Counted from the first letter of the stretch, positions 41,586 through 51,668 are shown. The stretch: 64,000 bases of DNA from Pseudomonadota bacterium (GCA_018896025.1 JAHIND010000017.1:186001-250000), one strand, 5' to 3'. Numbers and translations: made by a program. The notes: a model not told the origin generated them from the letters alone.

Positions 41586-41705
41586 CGGCACAGCCAGGCG
41601 GCGGCAGACAAGGCGCCCGGCGAGCGACATCCGGAGCTGTAGGTAGACCTACAGCGAGGCTGGAGCGATGCCGGCAACGCCGTATGCCGTCGTCTGGCGA
41701 AGCCG
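41586..41705 (+). repeat. Dispersed palindromic repeat, copy B
   Basis: This copy starts CGGCACAGCCAGGCGGCGGC and ends CGTCTGGCGAAGCCG. The central hairpin is CTGTAGGT-AG-ACCTACAG. It lies between the convergent mdh and HD-protein genes, after an AT-rich stretch (41500-41575). No gene is present in this gap. Confidence 0.85.
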
Positions 41706-41722
41706 CGAATGTTTGCTAATAA

Positions 41723-42277
41723 CTAGAGACCCAGATCGTCGCTGATCGTGCGCATGGCTTCGACGGCCAGCGCGGCGAACTCCGGCAGGGGGATGCCCAA
41801 CTGCTCGCAAAGCAGGATGTGGTCGCGGTTGACGCTGGCGGCGAAGGCTTTTTCCTTCATGCGCTTGGTCACGCTCTTGGGCTTTACGCTGGCCAGCTTC
41901 TTGTCCGGATATACCAAAGTGGTGGCCACCACCAGACCGGTGATGGTCTCCCCGGCGGTGAGGGCCAGGTCCAGGGGGGTGCTGCGGGTGAGGCCCAGGT
42001 TCTCGGCGTTGTGGGCCTTGATGGCGCTGACCACCTCTTCGGGCACGTCACGCCCCGCCAACAGCTCGGCGGTCACCAAGCCGTGGCGGTGCATATCCTC
42101 GGCGGTCTCGCCGTAGTCCAGATCGTGCAACAGCCCGGCCAACGCCCAGGTTTGTTCGTCCTGGCCCAACTTGCGGGCCAGAGCGCGCAAAACCACGGCC
42201 GAGGCCAGGCTGTGCATGCGTATGCGCTCGTCGTCAACCTGACTCTTGAGAAGCTCCAGGCCGGCGGCGTAGTCCAC
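41723..42277 (-). CDS. HD-domain phosphohydrolase
   Basis: This 184-residue protein has the HD motif AGLLHDLDYG (His50, Asp51 region) preceded by MHSLASAVVLRALAR and followed by HRHGLVTAELL and IKAHN, which supply additional metal ligands. HD proteins of this size hydrolyse nucleotides or similar phosphates; the substrate is unknown. It is 2 bp after the SAP-like protein gene and likely in one operon with it. Confidence 0.85.
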   Translation of the reverse strand: MDYAAGLELLKSQVDDERIRMHSLASAVVLRALARKLGQDEQTWALAGLLHDLDYGETAEDMHRHGLVTAELLAGRDVPEEVVSAIKAHNAENLGLTRSTPLDLALTAGETITGLVVATTLVYPDKKLASVKPKSVTKRMKEKAFAASVNRDHILLCEQLGIPLPEFAALAVEAMRTISDDLGL

Positions 42278-42279
42278 GA

Positions 42280-42684
42280 CTAGCCTGCCGCTGACAGACG
42301 CCGGGTCTTTTTCTTCAGGCGGCCGATGCGCTTGCGCAGGATCTCGACCTGCTTCTTGTCGCCATCTTCGCGTGCCTTGTCGCGTCCGGTCTTAAGGCTT
42401 CTGATCTCCACCTTGACCTTGGCGATTTCCTTGGCAAAGAGCTTGTCGCCCGACTCGTCGGTGATGCCGATGGCCTCTTTGATGGCCTTGAGCAGCTCTT
42501 CCTTGTTCATGCTGTGCACGCCCACGATGTTGCCCAGCACCAGGCCGTACTCCCGAAGCTCCTTGGCGGTCATTTTCTCCAGGGGCTTGGGGGGATCGGG
42601 GACCTCGACCTCGATAATGTTGCTCTCGGCCGCGGCGGCGGGCTCTTCACTGGTCTGGGTTTGCAGGGTTTCCTCGTCAGCCAT
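42280..42684 (-). CDS. Rho-N/SAP-like helical protein
   Basis: This 134-residue protein has an acidic, low-complexity N-terminus (about residues 1-35). Next is a helix-extended-loop-helix region typical of Rho N-terminal/SAP-like domains (MTAKELREYGLVLGNIVGVHSMNKEELLKAIKEA), and then a basic coiled coil (VKVEIRSLKTGRDKAREDGDKKQ) ending KKKTRRL. It probably binds nucleic acid. Function unknown. Confidence 0.75.
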   Translation of the reverse strand: MADEETLQTQTSEEPAAAAESNIIEVEVPDPPKPLEKMTAKELREYGLVLGNIVGVHSMNKEELLKAIKEAIGITDESGDKLFAKEIAKVKVEIRSLKTGRDKAREDGDKKQVEILRKRIGRLKKKTRRLSAAG

Positions 42685-42752
42685 GTCTTGCCTACTCTCC
42701 TGATTTTGCTATGCGAAGGGGGCGTTCGGCCCCCACCGTTGAATGGGGGAGT

Positions 42753-43544
42753 TTACTCGCTGGAGCCATTCTTTTCAACCATTTTAAGAAACGGCGTAAA
42801 CAGATCAAGGGGTAGCGGGAACAAGGTGGTGCTGTTGTTTTCGCTGGCCACCTCCCTGAGGGTCTGCAAATAGCGCAGTTGCAGGGCCTGGGGATGGTGG
42901 CTGATTATCTCCGCCGCCAGGGCCAGCTTCTCCGCCGCCTGGTACTCGCCCTCGGCGTTGATCACCTTGGCCCGCCGCTCGCGCTCGGCCTCGGCTTGTT
43001 TGGCCATGGCCCGCTGCATCTCCTGGGGCAGGTCGATGTGCTTGACCTCTACGGTGCTTACCTTGATGCCCCAGGCGTCGGTGTGCTGGTCCAGGATCTG
43101 CTGCAACTCGCCGTTGATCTTGTCGCGCTCGGACAAGAGCTCGTCCATCTCCACCTGGCCGCACACGCTGCGCAGGGTGGTCTGGGCCAACTGGCTGGTG
43201 GCAAAAAGGTAGTCCTCCACCTGAATAATCGCGTTGACCGGGTCCATGACCCGGAAATAGAGCACCGCGTTGACCTTGACCGACACGTTGTCCCTGGTGA
43301 TGACGTCCTGGGGCGGCACGTCCATGGCCACGGTGCGAAGGCTCACCTTGGTCATGCGGTCGATGATGGGGATGAGGATGATCAGCCCCGGCCCCTTGGC
43401 GGCGATCACCCGGCCCAGGCGAAAGATCACCCCTCGCTCGTACTCCTTGAGCACCCTCAAAGACACGAACAGGAACAGAATGAACAAGATCACCACCGGC
43501 AGCAGGCCACCCAACACAGCGACAATTCCCGATACGATGCCCAT
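42753..43544 (-). CDS. Slipin (SPFH/stomatin-like membrane protein)
   Basis: This 263-residue protein has an N-terminal hydrophobic hairpin (residues ~5-30) and an SPFH band-7 domain ([26 protein letters not shown], later [29 protein letters not shown]). Slipins oligomerise in membrane microdomains. The next gene upstream encodes NfeD, its usual partner, 15 bp away. Confidence 0.93.
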   Translation of the reverse strand: MGIVSGIVAVLGGLLPVVILFILFLFVSLRVLKEYERGVIFRLGRVIAAKGPGLIILIPIIDRMTKVSLRTVAMDVPPQDVITRDNVSVKVNAVLYFRVMDPVNAIIQVEDYLFATSQLAQTTLRSVCGQVEMDELLSERDKINGELQQILDQHTDAWGIKVSTVEVKHIDLPQEMQRAMAKQAEAERERRAKVINAEGEYQAAEKLALAAEIISHHPQALQLRYLQTLREVASENNSTTLFPLPLDLFTPFLKMVEKNGSSE

Positions 43545-43559
43545 TACCCTTGCCTCCTT

Positions 43560-44861
43560 TTAGACCTTGTGCTCTTTGGGCGGCAGGGGCCGCACCTCGA
43601 CCTCCAGGCCGTGAACCGCGGTTACTTCGATTTTCTGCCCCTGCTCCAAGGGCTGGTCGCTGGTGTAGCGCCATAGCTCGCCCAACAGGCGCACCCGCCC
43701 GGCGTCCACCACCACCCCGGCCGAGCCCAGCAGGCCCTCCTGGCCGGTGACCGACTTGGCCAGTTGGGCCCGCCCGGCCACATAGGCCACCCCGCCAAAA
43801 AACAAAATCATGGTCAGGGCGGTAGGCACCAACACGGTCAAGGACACCGCCAGCATCCGATCCCCGGACTTGAACAGCATCACCGAACCAAGTATGAGCG
43901 CAACCGCCCCGCCCAGGGAAAGCATCCCATAGCTGGCGATCTTTATCTCCGCGAAGAACATCACCACCGCCAGGCCAATGAGGGCCAATCCGGCGTAGCT
44001 CACCGGCAGGGTGCTCATGGCGAAAAAGGCAAGGATGAGGGCCAGGCCACCCACCACCCCCGGGAAAACCGCCCCGGGGTGGCTGAACTCGAAGTACAGC
44101 CCGGCCAGGCCGATCATCAGCAGGATGTAGGCCAGATTTGGGCTGGCCAAAAGGCTGAGCAGCTTTTCCCGCCAGCCGGGCTGGTGGAAGCGAATGGTCT
44201 GGCCCTTGGTGTCAATGACCTTTTCCCCGGCGGCGGTGGACACCTTGCGGCCCTGGAGGGCCTGCAACAGATCGCCCAGGTCCCGGGCCAAGATGTCGGC
44301 CAGGCCCAGTTCCTTGGCCTTGAGGGCGTCGAAGCTGGTGGACTTGACCACCATCTCTTCGGCCAGCTTGGGGTCGCGGCCCCGGCGCTTGGCCAGGCTG
44401 GCGGCCAGGGCCTTGAGGTCGCTCACCGCCTTTTCGCCCATGGTGCCCTTGATGTCCTGGCCCTGGCCCCCCACCGGGTGGGCCGCGCCCACGTGGGTGG
44501 CCGGAGCCATGGCCGTCACCGGCGCGGCCAGCATAAGGAAAGCCCCCGCGCTGGTGGCCCGGGCCCCGGCCGGGGCCACGTAGACTACCACCGGCACCGG
44601 GCAAGCCAGGATGGCCTTGACCATCTCGCGCATGGAGGTGACCAGGCCGCCGGGGGTGTCCAAGCGGATCACCACCAGGGAGGCCGATGCCGCAGCCGCC
44701 TGCTCCAGGCCGTTCACCAGAAAATCGGCGCTACCGGGGTTGATGGTGTCGCTGAGGTCGATTACCCACACCTGGCCGCCCGATCCCTGGGCCGTCGCCG
44801 GGCCGGGGGCGGCCAGGGCCAGGAGCAAGGCCAAAAGCAGCAGAGTTAGGCAGCGGGGCAT
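43560..44861 (-). CDS. NfeD family membrane-bound ClpP-class protease
   Basis: This 433-residue protein starts with a signal peptide (about residues 1-24). A ClpP/SppA-like serine protease domain follows (VVIRLDTPGGLVTSMREMV, VVYVAPAGARATSAGAFLMLAA, with the nucleophile Ser in ATSAGA). Then come about four to five transmembrane segments and a C-terminal OB-fold NfeD domain (GQEGLLGSAGVVVDAGRVRLLGELW). It is the long form of NfeD that cleaves the slipin partner, encoded next in the operon. Confidence 0.93.
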   Translation of the reverse strand: MPRCLTLLLLALLLALAAPGPATAQGSGGQVWVIDLSDTINPGSADFLVNGLEQAAAASASLVVIRLDTPGGLVTSMREMVKAILACPVPVVVYVAPAGARATSAGAFLMLAAPVTAMAPATHVGAAHPVGGQGQDIKGTMGEKAVSDLKALAASLAKRRGRDPKLAEEMVVKSTSFDALKAKELGLADILARDLGDLLQALQGRKVSTAAGEKVIDTKGQTIRFHQPGWREKLLSLLASPNLAYILLMIGLAGLYFEFSHPGAVFPGVVGGLALILAFFAMSTLPVSYAGLALIGLAVVMFFAEIKIASYGMLSLGGAVALILGSVMLFKSGDRMLAVSLTVLVPTALTMILFFGGVAYVAGRAQLAKSVTGQEGLLGSAGVVVDAGRVRLLGELWRYTSDQPLEQGQKIEVTAVHGLEVEVRPLPPKEHKV

Positions 44862-44874
44862 GGCCCCTCCAGGA

Positions 44875-45564
44875 TTACGTTGTGGGGCCCCTTACCAGGG
44901 CCTTCAAATCAGCGTAGGCCAGGGCCTTGGCCTCGGGGGTGCGCAGCAGGTAGGCCGGATGATAGGTGGGCAGCACCGGCACTCCCAAAGCCTGGCTCCA
45001 TCTGCCCCGCAAGCGCCCCATGGGCGCGTCGCTGGCCAGCAGGGATTGCGCCGCCGGGCGGCCCAAGGTGCAGATGGCCTGGGGCGCGATGATCTTTACC
45101 TGGGCCTCCAAAAAGGGGCGGCAGGCGGCCACTTCGTCGGCCTGAGGGTCGCGGTTGTGAGGCGGGCGGCACTTTACGATGTTGGCGATGTAGACCTGCT
45201 CGCGCTTCATACCCACCGCGGCCAGCATGGCGTCCAGCAGCTTGCCCGCCGGGCCCACGAAGGGTAGCCCCTGGCGGTCTTCCTGCTCCCCCGGCCCCTC
45301 GCCGATGAACATGACGCGGGCGTCCTCGGGGCCGCTGCCGAAAACGATCTTGTTACGCCCTTGGCTGAGGGAGCATCTACTACATTCTCCCATCCACTGG
45401 CGCACCTGGGCAAGGCTGGTGAGGCGGGGGGTGGGGGCGGCGGGCATCACCGCCTCCATGAGCTGCTCCATCTCGCCCCGGCTGCCGGCCACCTTGGTCA
45501 GGCCCAGGCGGGAGCGGCAGGCCAGGTTGTCGGCCAAATCCGCCAGGCAGCGGGAATCGGCCAC
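44875..45564 (-). CDS. Family 4 uracil-DNA glycosylase
   Basis: This 229-residue Fe-S protein removes uracil from DNA. Cysteine ligands are in ECSRCSLSQ, with more in the VKCRPPHNRDP and CRPF region. The catalytic motif is GEGPGEQEDRQGLPFVGPAGKLLD, and the C-terminal motif is PTYHPAYLLR. This fits the UdgA/family 4 enzymes common in anaerobes and thermophiles. It is 4 bp downstream of coaBC. Confidence 0.93.
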   Translation of the reverse strand: MADSRCLADLADNLACRSRLGLTKVAGSRGEMEQLMEAVMPAAPTPRLTSLAQVRQWMGECSRCSLSQGRNKIVFGSGPEDARVMFIGEGPGEQEDRQGLPFVGPAGKLLDAMLAAVGMKREQVYIANIVKCRPPHNRDPQADEVAACRPFLEAQVKIIAPQAICTLGRPAAQSLLASDAPMGRLRGRWSQALGVPVLPTYHPAYLLRTPEAKALAYADLKALVRGPTT

Positions 45565-45568
45565 GAGC

Positions 45569-46777
45569 CTAGTCCTGGCCCAGCAGGCGGGCCACTCGGT
45601 CCAGCAGGCGCTGGGCCACTTCCTGTTTGCTCAGAAGCGGCAGGGTCTCCACCTCGCCGTCCGGGGTGAGAAAATGCACCCGGTTGGTCTCCACGGCGAA
45701 ACCGCTGTCAGAGGCGCTGACGTCGTTGGCCACCATGAGGTCCAGGTTCTTGGCCGCGAGCTTGGCCCCGGCGTGGGCCAAGACCTCGTCGGTCTCGGCC
45801 GCGAAGCCCACCAGGATGCGCTCGCCCTTGTCCCGGCCCAGGGAGGCCAGGATGTCGGTGGTGGCCACCAGGTTGCAGGTTTCGCCCTGGCCGGTCTTTT
45901 TGACCTTGGTGGGGTGGCACTGTTCCGGGCGGAAATCGCCCACCGCCGCCGCCTTGATGATCACCTTTTGGTCCGCGGCCCGATAGATCACCGCCTCGGC
46001 CATGTCCTGGGCCGAAACGACCCGCACCACCTCCACCCCAAAGGGCGGCTCCAGGTGGGTGGGGCCCAACACCAGGGTTACCTTGGCTCCCCTGCGCCGG
46101 GCCATGCGGGCTATTTCCAGGCCCATGCGCCCGCTGCTGGGGTTGGAGAGGTAGCGCACCGGGTCCAGGTGTTCCCTGGTGGGCCCGGCGGTGACCAGGA
46201 TGGGCACCCCTTCCAGGTCGCGGGCGGCCAAGAGGTCCAGGAGGTGCTCGGCGATGAGCGCGGGCTCCACCATGCGGCCGGGCCCCTCCTCGCCGCAGGC
46301 GGTGTGCCCAGCGGCCGGGCCCACCAGGCGCACCCCGCGCTCGCGCAGGCGGTCCAGGTTCTCGCCTACCGTGGGGTGGGCGTACATCTGGGGGTTCATG
46401 GCCGGGGCGATGAGCAGGGGCGCGGTGGTGGCCAGGAGGAGGGTGGAGAGAAGGTCGTCGGCCAGGCCCATGGCCGCCTTGGCAATGAAGTTGGCCGTGG
46501 CCGGGGCCACCACCACCGCCTGGGCCCAGCGGGCCAGGTCGATGTGGCTGATAGTGGCCTCCTGGTCCGGGTCGAACCAGTCGCCGGGGACAGGGTGACC
46601 GCTGAGGGCGGTGAAGGTGAGCGGCCCCACGAAACGCCGGGCGTGATCGCTCATCACCACCCGCACGTCGCAGCCGGACTGGGTGAGGCGGCTGGCCAGT
46701 TCGGCGGCCTTATAGGCGGCTATGCCCCCGGTGACCCCCAGGAGCACCCGCGCCTTGTCGTCGTTCTGCTCCATCAT
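45569..46777 (-). CDS. coaBC: Phosphopantothenoylcysteine decarboxylase/synthetase
   Basis: This 402-residue bifunctional enzyme of coenzyme A synthesis starts with a flavoprotein decarboxylase (CoaC) domain (VLLGVTGGIAAYKAAELASRLTQSGCDV ... APAMNPQMYAHP; CTACGEEGPGRM-like motif as HTACGEEGPGRM). The second half is the CTP-dependent synthetase CoaB (LVTAGPTREHLDPVRYLSNPSSGRMG; VGFAAETDE; ANDVSASDSGF). The start codon overlaps the stop of the lipoprotein gene. Confidence 0.97.
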   Translation of the reverse strand: MMEQNDDKARVLLGVTGGIAAYKAAELASRLTQSGCDVRVVMSDHARRFVGPLTFTALSGHPVPGDWFDPDQEATISHIDLARWAQAVVVAPATANFIAKAAMGLADDLLSTLLLATTAPLLIAPAMNPQMYAHPTVGENLDRLRERGVRLVGPAAGHTACGEEGPGRMVEPALIAEHLLDLLAARDLEGVPILVTAGPTREHLDPVRYLSNPSSGRMGLEIARMARRRGAKVTLVLGPTHLEPPFGVEVVRVVSAQDMAEAVIYRAADQKVIIKAAAVGDFRPEQCHPTKVKKTGQGETCNLVATTDILASLGRDKGERILVGFAAETDEVLAHAGAKLAAKNLDLMVANDVSASDSGFAVETNRVHFLTPDGEVETLPLLSKQEVAQRLLDRVARLLGQD

Positions 46778-47250
46778 TCCACCGTGGGAGCCACCCAGAT
46801 GGTAACTTCGGTGCTGAAGGTGTCCTCCATGATGTTGACTACCGCAGTCTTGCCCTTCTTGGCGAAGAACAGCACCACCCTGGGGTACTTGTAAGAGCCC
46901 TGCAGCACCCAGTTGTCCTTTTGCATGGAGTCGATGAAGAAGTTGATCAGGCTCTGGACCTCCAGGTTGTCGGTGAAGACCAACACGCCGGCCTTGAACT
47001 TGCCGGCCCGGAAGATGAGCGAGCGCTTCTTGTCCAGCTTCAGGGCGTTGGGCACCTGGATGTCGTCAAAGTCGTAGTAACGGCCGATGGCGGCCGGAGC
47101 CGTGGCCCCGCCCTTGGCGCCGTTGGGACCCTGGACGCTGGTCTTGCCGGAATCCGCGCCCACCGGTTGGGCCGAGAAAATAGAGCATCCGCCGAGCCCC
47201 AAGAGGCTCAGGCCCAACAGGGCCACCAGGATACTTTTAGCGAATCTCAT
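46774..47250 (-). CDS. Hypothetical lipoprotein
   Basis: This 158-residue protein starts at the ATG at 47250, after GAGGGGAG. A lipoprotein signal (LLGLSLLGLGGCS) places the lipidated Cys near residue 22. The mature part has a basic, aromatic-rich C-terminal domain (RYYDFDDIQVPNALKLDKKRS, VLVFTDNLEVQSLINFFIDSM, WVLQGSYKYPRVVLFFAKKGK). Related proteins occur in delta-proteobacteria as uncharacterised lipoproteins. Function unknown. Confidence 0.75.
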   Translation of the reverse strand: MRFAKSILVALLGLSLLGLGGCSIFSAQPVGADSGKTSVQGPNGAKGGATAPAAIGRYYDFDDIQVPNALKLDKKRSLIFRAGKFKAGVLVFTDNLEVQSLINFFIDSMQKDNWVLQGSYKYPRVVLFFAKKGKTAVVNIMEDTFSTEVTIWVAPTVE

Positions 47251-47299
47251 GATATGGCGACTCCCCTCTTGCATTGATTGGGGCCAGGCAAACTCACGT

Positions 47300-47812
47300 T
47301 TACAAACGGGCCACCACCAGCTCGTCCATTTCCTTGCGGGTGGGCTTGCTGGTGCCGCCGTCGGGATGACCCAGGGCCACCACGGCCATGAGTTCCAGTT
47401 CCTCGGGCATACCTACCACCTCGCGCACCTCTTTGGCGCTCTTGAGGATCTCGCCCAGCCACACCGCGCCCAGGCCCAAGCCGTGGATCATCAGCAGCAT
47501 GTTCTCAAGGCAAGCGCCTACCGCCTGGTGGTCCTTGGTATCATTGTACATGGAAGGCCGGTGGATGAAGGTGCAGATAAGCACCGGGGCGTTTTTGATC
47601 ACCGCGCCGAACTTGGTGAAAGGGGCGATCTTGGCCCGCAGCTCGGGGTCGCGCACGACGCAGAAGCGCCAGGGCTGGTTGTTGTTGCCGCTGGGAGCCC
47701 AGCGCCCGGCCTCCAAGATGGTGTTGATCATGTCGTCGCTAACCGGCTCCGAGGAGAAGCGGCGGGTGCTGCGGCGGGACTTGATGAAATCGAGCAATTG
47801 CATGTCTTGCAT
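47300..47812 (-). CDS. Nitroreductase family flavoprotein
   Basis: This 170-residue FMN protein of the nitroreductase family begins with MQLLDFIKSRRSTRRFSSEPV (given shortened) and contains AGRWAPSGNNNQPWRFCVV, ACLENMLLMIHGLGLGAVWLG and a C-terminal ALGHPDGGTSKPTRKEMDELV. It probably reduces nitro, quinone or enone compounds using NAD(P)H. Monocistronic. Confidence 0.92.
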   Translation of the reverse strand: MQDMQLLDFIKSRRSTRRFSSEPVSDDMINTILEAGRWAPSGNNNQPWRFCVVRDPELRAKIAPFTKFGAVIKNAPVLICTFIHRPSMYNDTKDHQAVGACLENMLLMIHGLGLGAVWLGEILKSAKEVREVVGMPEELELMAVVALGHPDGGTSKPTRKEMDELVVARL

Positions 47813-47969
47813 ATGGGCTACCTTTCGTTGTTAACCGGCATGGTAACAAGGCCTATGAGGGGCGTCAAGCGCCCGGCCTGGCGTACAAATCCCCCTTGCG
47901 CCCCTCGCGGGTGGCGGCTAGACTGACAGCCGGGGCCGGTAGCCAAGCGCCCTTTTCCCCGGAGGCTGC

Positions 47970-49565
47970 ATGACAAAGATAACCGCCGCACTAGTTTTTT
48001 GCCTCTTTTTTGCCCTGTCCCCAGGGCAGGCGGCGGCAGTGGACGACGGCGGCTCCCTGGTAATGGGCACCATCGGCGACGCCACCAGCATGATCCCCAT
48101 GATCACCAGCGACTCGGCCAGCCACGAGATGAGCGGCCTGGTCTACAACGGCCTGCTCAAATACGACAAGGATCTCAACCTGGTGGGCGACCTGGCCCAG
48201 TCCTGGACCGTGAGCCCCGACGGGTTGACCATCACCTTCAAGCTTCGCCAGGGGGTGCGCTGGCAGGACGGCAAGCCCTACACCGCGGCCGACGCCCTGT
48301 TCAACTGGCAGTTCATGGTCGATCCCAAGACCCCCACCGCCTATTCCGGTGATTACATGAAAGTGACCAAGGCCGAGGCCCTGGACGACTACACCTTCCG
48401 GGTGCACTACGACGAGCCATTCGCGCCGGGACTGGCCTCCTGGACCCTGAGCCAGATGCCCCGCCACCTGCTGGAGGGCAAGGACGTGCGGGCCTCGGAG
48501 CTGAACCGCCACCCCATGGGCACCGGGCCCTACGAGTTCCTGCGCTGGGACCCTGGGGCGCGGGTGGTGCTGCGCTACTTCAAGGACTACTTCGAGGGCC
48601 GGGCCCACATCAGCCAGGTGACCTACCGGGTGATACCGGACATGGCCACCATGTTCCTGGAGCTAAAGTCCGGCGGTCTGGACTGGATGGGGCTCACCGC
48701 CCTGCAGTACCGCCGTCAGACCGAGACCGCCTTTTTCAAGAAAAATTTCGTCAAGTACCGCTACCTCTCCTCCACCTACTCCTACTTGGGCTACAACCTC
48801 AAGGATCCACGCTTCGCCGACAAGCGGGTGCGCCAGGGCCTGAGCTACGCCATCAACAAACAGGAGATCATCAAGGGGGTGCTGTTGGGCCTGGGCCGGG
48901 TGTGCACCGGGCCCATCAAGCCGGAGACCTACTGGTACAACCCCAAGGTGCGGCATTTCCCCTACGACCCGGCCAAGGCCAGGGAGCTTTTGGCCCAGGC
49001 CGGCTGGAAGGACCGCAACGGCGACGGAGTGCTGGACAAGGACGGGCAACCCTTCGAGTTCACCATCCTCACCAACCAGGGCAACTCCTACCGGGCCAAC
49101 ACCGGGGTGATCATCCAACAGCGCCTGGCCCAGATCGGGGTGCGGGTGAAGCTCCGCACCGTGGAGTGGGCCGCCTTCATCAAGGAGTTCATCAACAAGG
49201 GCCGCTTCGAGGCGGTTATTCTGGGCTGGACCATGAGCCCGGACCCGGACCAGTTCGACATATGGCATTCCTCCAAGGCCAAACCCGGCCAGCTCAACTT
49301 CACCTATTACAAAAACCCCGAGGTGGACCGCATCTTGACCGAGCAGCGCCGCATCTTTGACCGGGAAAAGCGCCGGGCCCTGATCTTCAAGCTCCAGGAA
49401 ATCCTGGCCGAGGACCAGCCCTACACTTTCCTTTACGTGGCCGACGCCCTGCCCATCCTGGCCGCGCGCATCAAGGGCATCGTGCCCGCCCCGGCGGGCA
49501 TCAGCTACAACTTCACCGACTGGTGGGTGCCCAGGGCCCTCCAGCACCCGGCCCTGACTAGGTAA
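47970..49565 (+). CDS. Dipeptide/oligopeptide ABC transporter substrate-binding protein
   Basis: This 531-residue family 5 solute-binding protein has a signal peptide (about residues 1-24). Landmarks are SASHEMSGLVYNGLLKYDKDLNLVGDLAQSW, VRWQDGKPYTAADALFNW, the central GTGPYEFLRWDPG and DVFINKGRFEAVILGWTM-like elements. GGAGG precedes the ATG at 47970. It binds a peptide or similar solute for the two following permeases. Confidence 0.93.
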   Translation: MTKITAALVFCLFFALSPGQAAAVDDGGSLVMGTIGDATSMIPMITSDSASHEMSGLVYNGLLKYDKDLNLVGDLAQSWTVSPDGLTITFKLRQGVRWQDGKPYTAADALFNWQFMVDPKTPTAYSGDYMKVTKAEALDDYTFRVHYDEPFAPGLASWTLSQMPRHLLEGKDVRASELNRHPMGTGPYEFLRWDPGARVVLRYFKDYFEGRAHISQVTYRVIPDMATMFLELKSGGLDWMGLTALQYRRQTETAFFKKNFVKYRYLSSTYSYLGYNLKDPRFADKRVRQGLSYAINKQEIIKGVLLGLGRVCTGPIKPETYWYNPKVRHFPYDPAKARELLAQAGWKDRNGDGVLDKDGQPFEFTILTNQGNSYRANTGVIIQQRLAQIGVRVKLRTVEWAAFIKEFINKGRFEAVILGWTMSPDPDQFDIWHSSKAKPGQLNFTYYKNPEVDRILTEQRRIFDREKRRALIFKLQEILAEDQPYTFLYVADALPILAARIKGIVPAPAGISYNFTDWWVPRALQHPALTR

Positions 49566-49571
49566 GACCCC

Positions 49572-50546
49572 ATGCTCACATACCTCGCCAAACGCCTGGC
49601 CATGATGGTGCCGCTGTTGATCGGCATCACCTTTATCAGCTTTCTTATCATGCACCTGGCTCCGGGCAGCCCCACCGACCTGGCCACGGACCTGAACCCC
49701 AAGGTCAGCGAGATCGCCAAGGAGCGCCTGACCAAGCTCTACGGCCTGGACAAGCCCCTGCCCGTGCAGTACTGGAACTGGCTGAGGCGCCTGGCGGTGT
49801 TGGACTTCGGGCGTTCCTTCGCCCCGGACGGCCAGCCGGTGCTGAACAAGATCGCCGACCGCCTGCCCATCACCGTGACCATAAACCTGCTATCCCTGGC
49901 CCTGGTGCTGGTGATCGCCGTGCCCATAGGGGTGTACTCGGCCACCCACCGGGGCTCCATCTTCGACCAGGCCACCACGGTGTTCGTGTTCCTGGGCTTT
50001 GCCACGCCCACTTTCTGGCTGGCCCTGCTGTGCATGATCCTCTTCGGGGTGGTCTTGGGATGGCTGCCCATCAGCGGCATAAAGAGCCTGAACCACGACC
50101 AGCTTTCCTGGGCGGGCCAGCTTTTGGACTACGCCCGGCACCTGGCCCTGCCGGTGCTCCTCAGCGCCTTCACCTCCCTGGCGGGCATGAGCCGCTACAT
50201 GCGCGGCAACATGCTGGAGGTGATACGCCAAGACTACATAACCACCGCCAGGGCCAAGGGATTGCCCGAGCGCCTGGTCATCTACAGCCACGCCCTCAGA
50301 AACGCCATGATGCCGGTGATAACCATTCTGGGCCTGTCGGTGCCCGCCCTTATCGGCGGCTCGGTGATCTTCGAATCCATCTTCGCCATACCCGGCATGG
50401 GCAAGTTGTTCTACGACTCGGTCATGGCCCGGGATTATCCCGTGGTCATGGGCGGCCTGGTCATCGGCGCGGTGCTCACCCTGGTTGGCAACCTGCTGGC
50501 TGATCTGGGCTACGCCCTGGTCGATCCAAGGGTGAGGTCCAAATGA
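49572..50546 (+). CDS. Dipeptide-type ABC transporter permease (DppB-like)
   Basis: This 324-residue permease begins [21 protein letters not shown], with the DppB-type start, and the EAA-loop region [27 protein letters not shown]. About six membrane segments are visible. It starts 6 bp after the binding protein stop and ends overlapping the second permease by 4 bp. Confidence 0.94.
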   Translation: MLTYLAKRLAMMVPLLIGITFISFLIMHLAPGSPTDLATDLNPKVSEIAKERLTKLYGLDKPLPVQYWNWLRRLAVLDFGRSFAPDGQPVLNKIADRLPITVTINLLSLALVLVIAVPIGVYSATHRGSIFDQATTVFVFLGFATPTFWLALLCMILFGVVLGWLPISGIKSLNHDQLSWAGQLLDYARHLALPVLLSAFTSLAGMSRYMRGNMLEVIRQDYITTARAKGLPERLVIYSHALRNAMMPVITILGLSVPALIGGSVIFESIFAIPGMGKLFYDSVMARDYPVVMGGLVIGAVLTLVGNLLADLGYALVDPRVRSK

Positions 50547-51400
50547 GCGCGGGCGGCGAATACCGGGGCCTGTGGGGCCAGTTCGTGCACAACCTCCGGG
50601 CCAACCGTTTAGCCCTGCTGGGGTTGGCCGTGGTGTTGGGTTTGTTGGTGGTGGCCGCCCTGGCCCCGTGGCTCACCGTGCATCCCCCCAACGCCATCGA
50701 CGTGGAGGCCATCCTGCTGCCCCCCAGCCTGTCCCACCCCTTTGGCACCGACGAGTTGGGCCGCGACGTATTCTCGCGCATGGTCATGGGCTCCCGGGTG
50801 AGCCTGGAGGTGGGGCTGATCTCCGCCGGGCTGGCCACCCTCATCGGGGTGGTGCTGGGGGCATTGGCGGGCTACTACGGCGGCTGGGTGGAGTCGACGG
50901 TGATGCGTTTCACCGACATGATGCTCTGCTTCCCCACCTTCTTCCTGATCCTGGCGGTGATCGCCCTGCTGGAGCCGTCCATCCTCAACATCATGGCGGT
51001 GATCGGGCTGACGTCCTGGATGGGGGTGGCCCGCCTGGTGCGCGCCGAGTTTTTGAGCCTCAAGGAGCGTGAATACGTGGTCGCGGCCAAGAGCTTGGGG
51101 GCGGGCGATCTGCGCATCATCTTCCGCCACATCCTGCCCAACGCCATGGCTCCGGTGCTAGTGGCCGCCACTCTGGGGGTGGCCGGGGCCATTTTGGTGG
51201 AAAGCGGCCTGTCCTTCCTGGGCCTGGGGGTGCAGCCCCCGGCGGCCAGTTGGGGCAACATCCTCAACCAGGGCAAGGCCAACATAGAGATCGCCTGGTG
51301 GCTCAGCCTGTTCCCCGGCCTGGCCATCCTGGTCACCGTTTTGGGATACAACCTCTTGGGCGAGGGCATCCGCGACGCCCTGGACCCGAGATTGCACTAA
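50543..51400 (+). CDS. Dipeptide-type ABC transporter permease (DppC-like)
   Basis: This 285-residue permease has the DppC start ([21 protein letters not shown]), the loop [21 protein letters not shown] and the EAA loop [23 protein letters not shown]. Together with the DppB-like protein it forms the channel. No ATPase gene follows; the next gene is a tautomerase, so a DppD/DppF pair must be encoded elsewhere. Confidence 0.94.
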   Translation: MSAGGEYRGLWGQFVHNLRANRLALLGLAVVLGLLVVAALAPWLTVHPPNAIDVEAILLPPSLSHPFGTDELGRDVFSRMVMGSRVSLEVGLISAGLATLIGVVLGALAGYYGGWVESTVMRFTDMMLCFPTFFLILAVIALLEPSILNIMAVIGLTSWMGVARLVRAEFLSLKEREYVVAAKSLGAGDLRIIFRHILPNAMAPVLVAATLGVAGAILVESGLSFLGLGVQPPAASWGNILNQGKANIEIAWWLSLFPGLAILVTVLGYNLLGEGIRDALDPRLH

Positions 51401-51459
51401 CGGCCCGCTCCAAAAGGGCGCGCCTTGATAACCCTGAGACAACCTGTCTGGAGAAAATC

Positions 51460-51666
51460 ATGCCCTTTGTCAACGTCAAGGTCACCAAAGGCCCCCTCAC
51501 TACGGAACAAAAAGAGCAGATCATCGCCGGGATGACCGAGGTGCTCTACTCGGTGCTGAACAAGAAACCCGAAACCACCTATGTGGTCATCGAGGAGCAC
51601 GACACCGACAACTGGGGCGTGGGCGGCGAGAGCCTCACGGTGCGCCGCGCCCGCCACAGCGGCTAG
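51460..51666 (+). CDS. 4-Oxalocrotonate tautomerase family protein
   Basis: This 68-residue protein starts MPFVNVKVTKGPLTTEQK, so after Met removal Pro1 is the catalytic base. Further features are ETTYVVIEEHDTDNWGVGGESL. It is a small tautomerase acting on enol/keto acids; the exact substrate is unknown. The ribosome site is CTGGAG 7 nt upstream. It lies 60 bp after the ABC permease. Confidence 0.9.
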   Translation: MPFVNVKVTKGPLTTEQKEQIIAGMTEVLYSVLNKKPETTYVVIEEHDTDNWGVGGESLTVRRARHSG

Positions 51667-51668
51667 CC

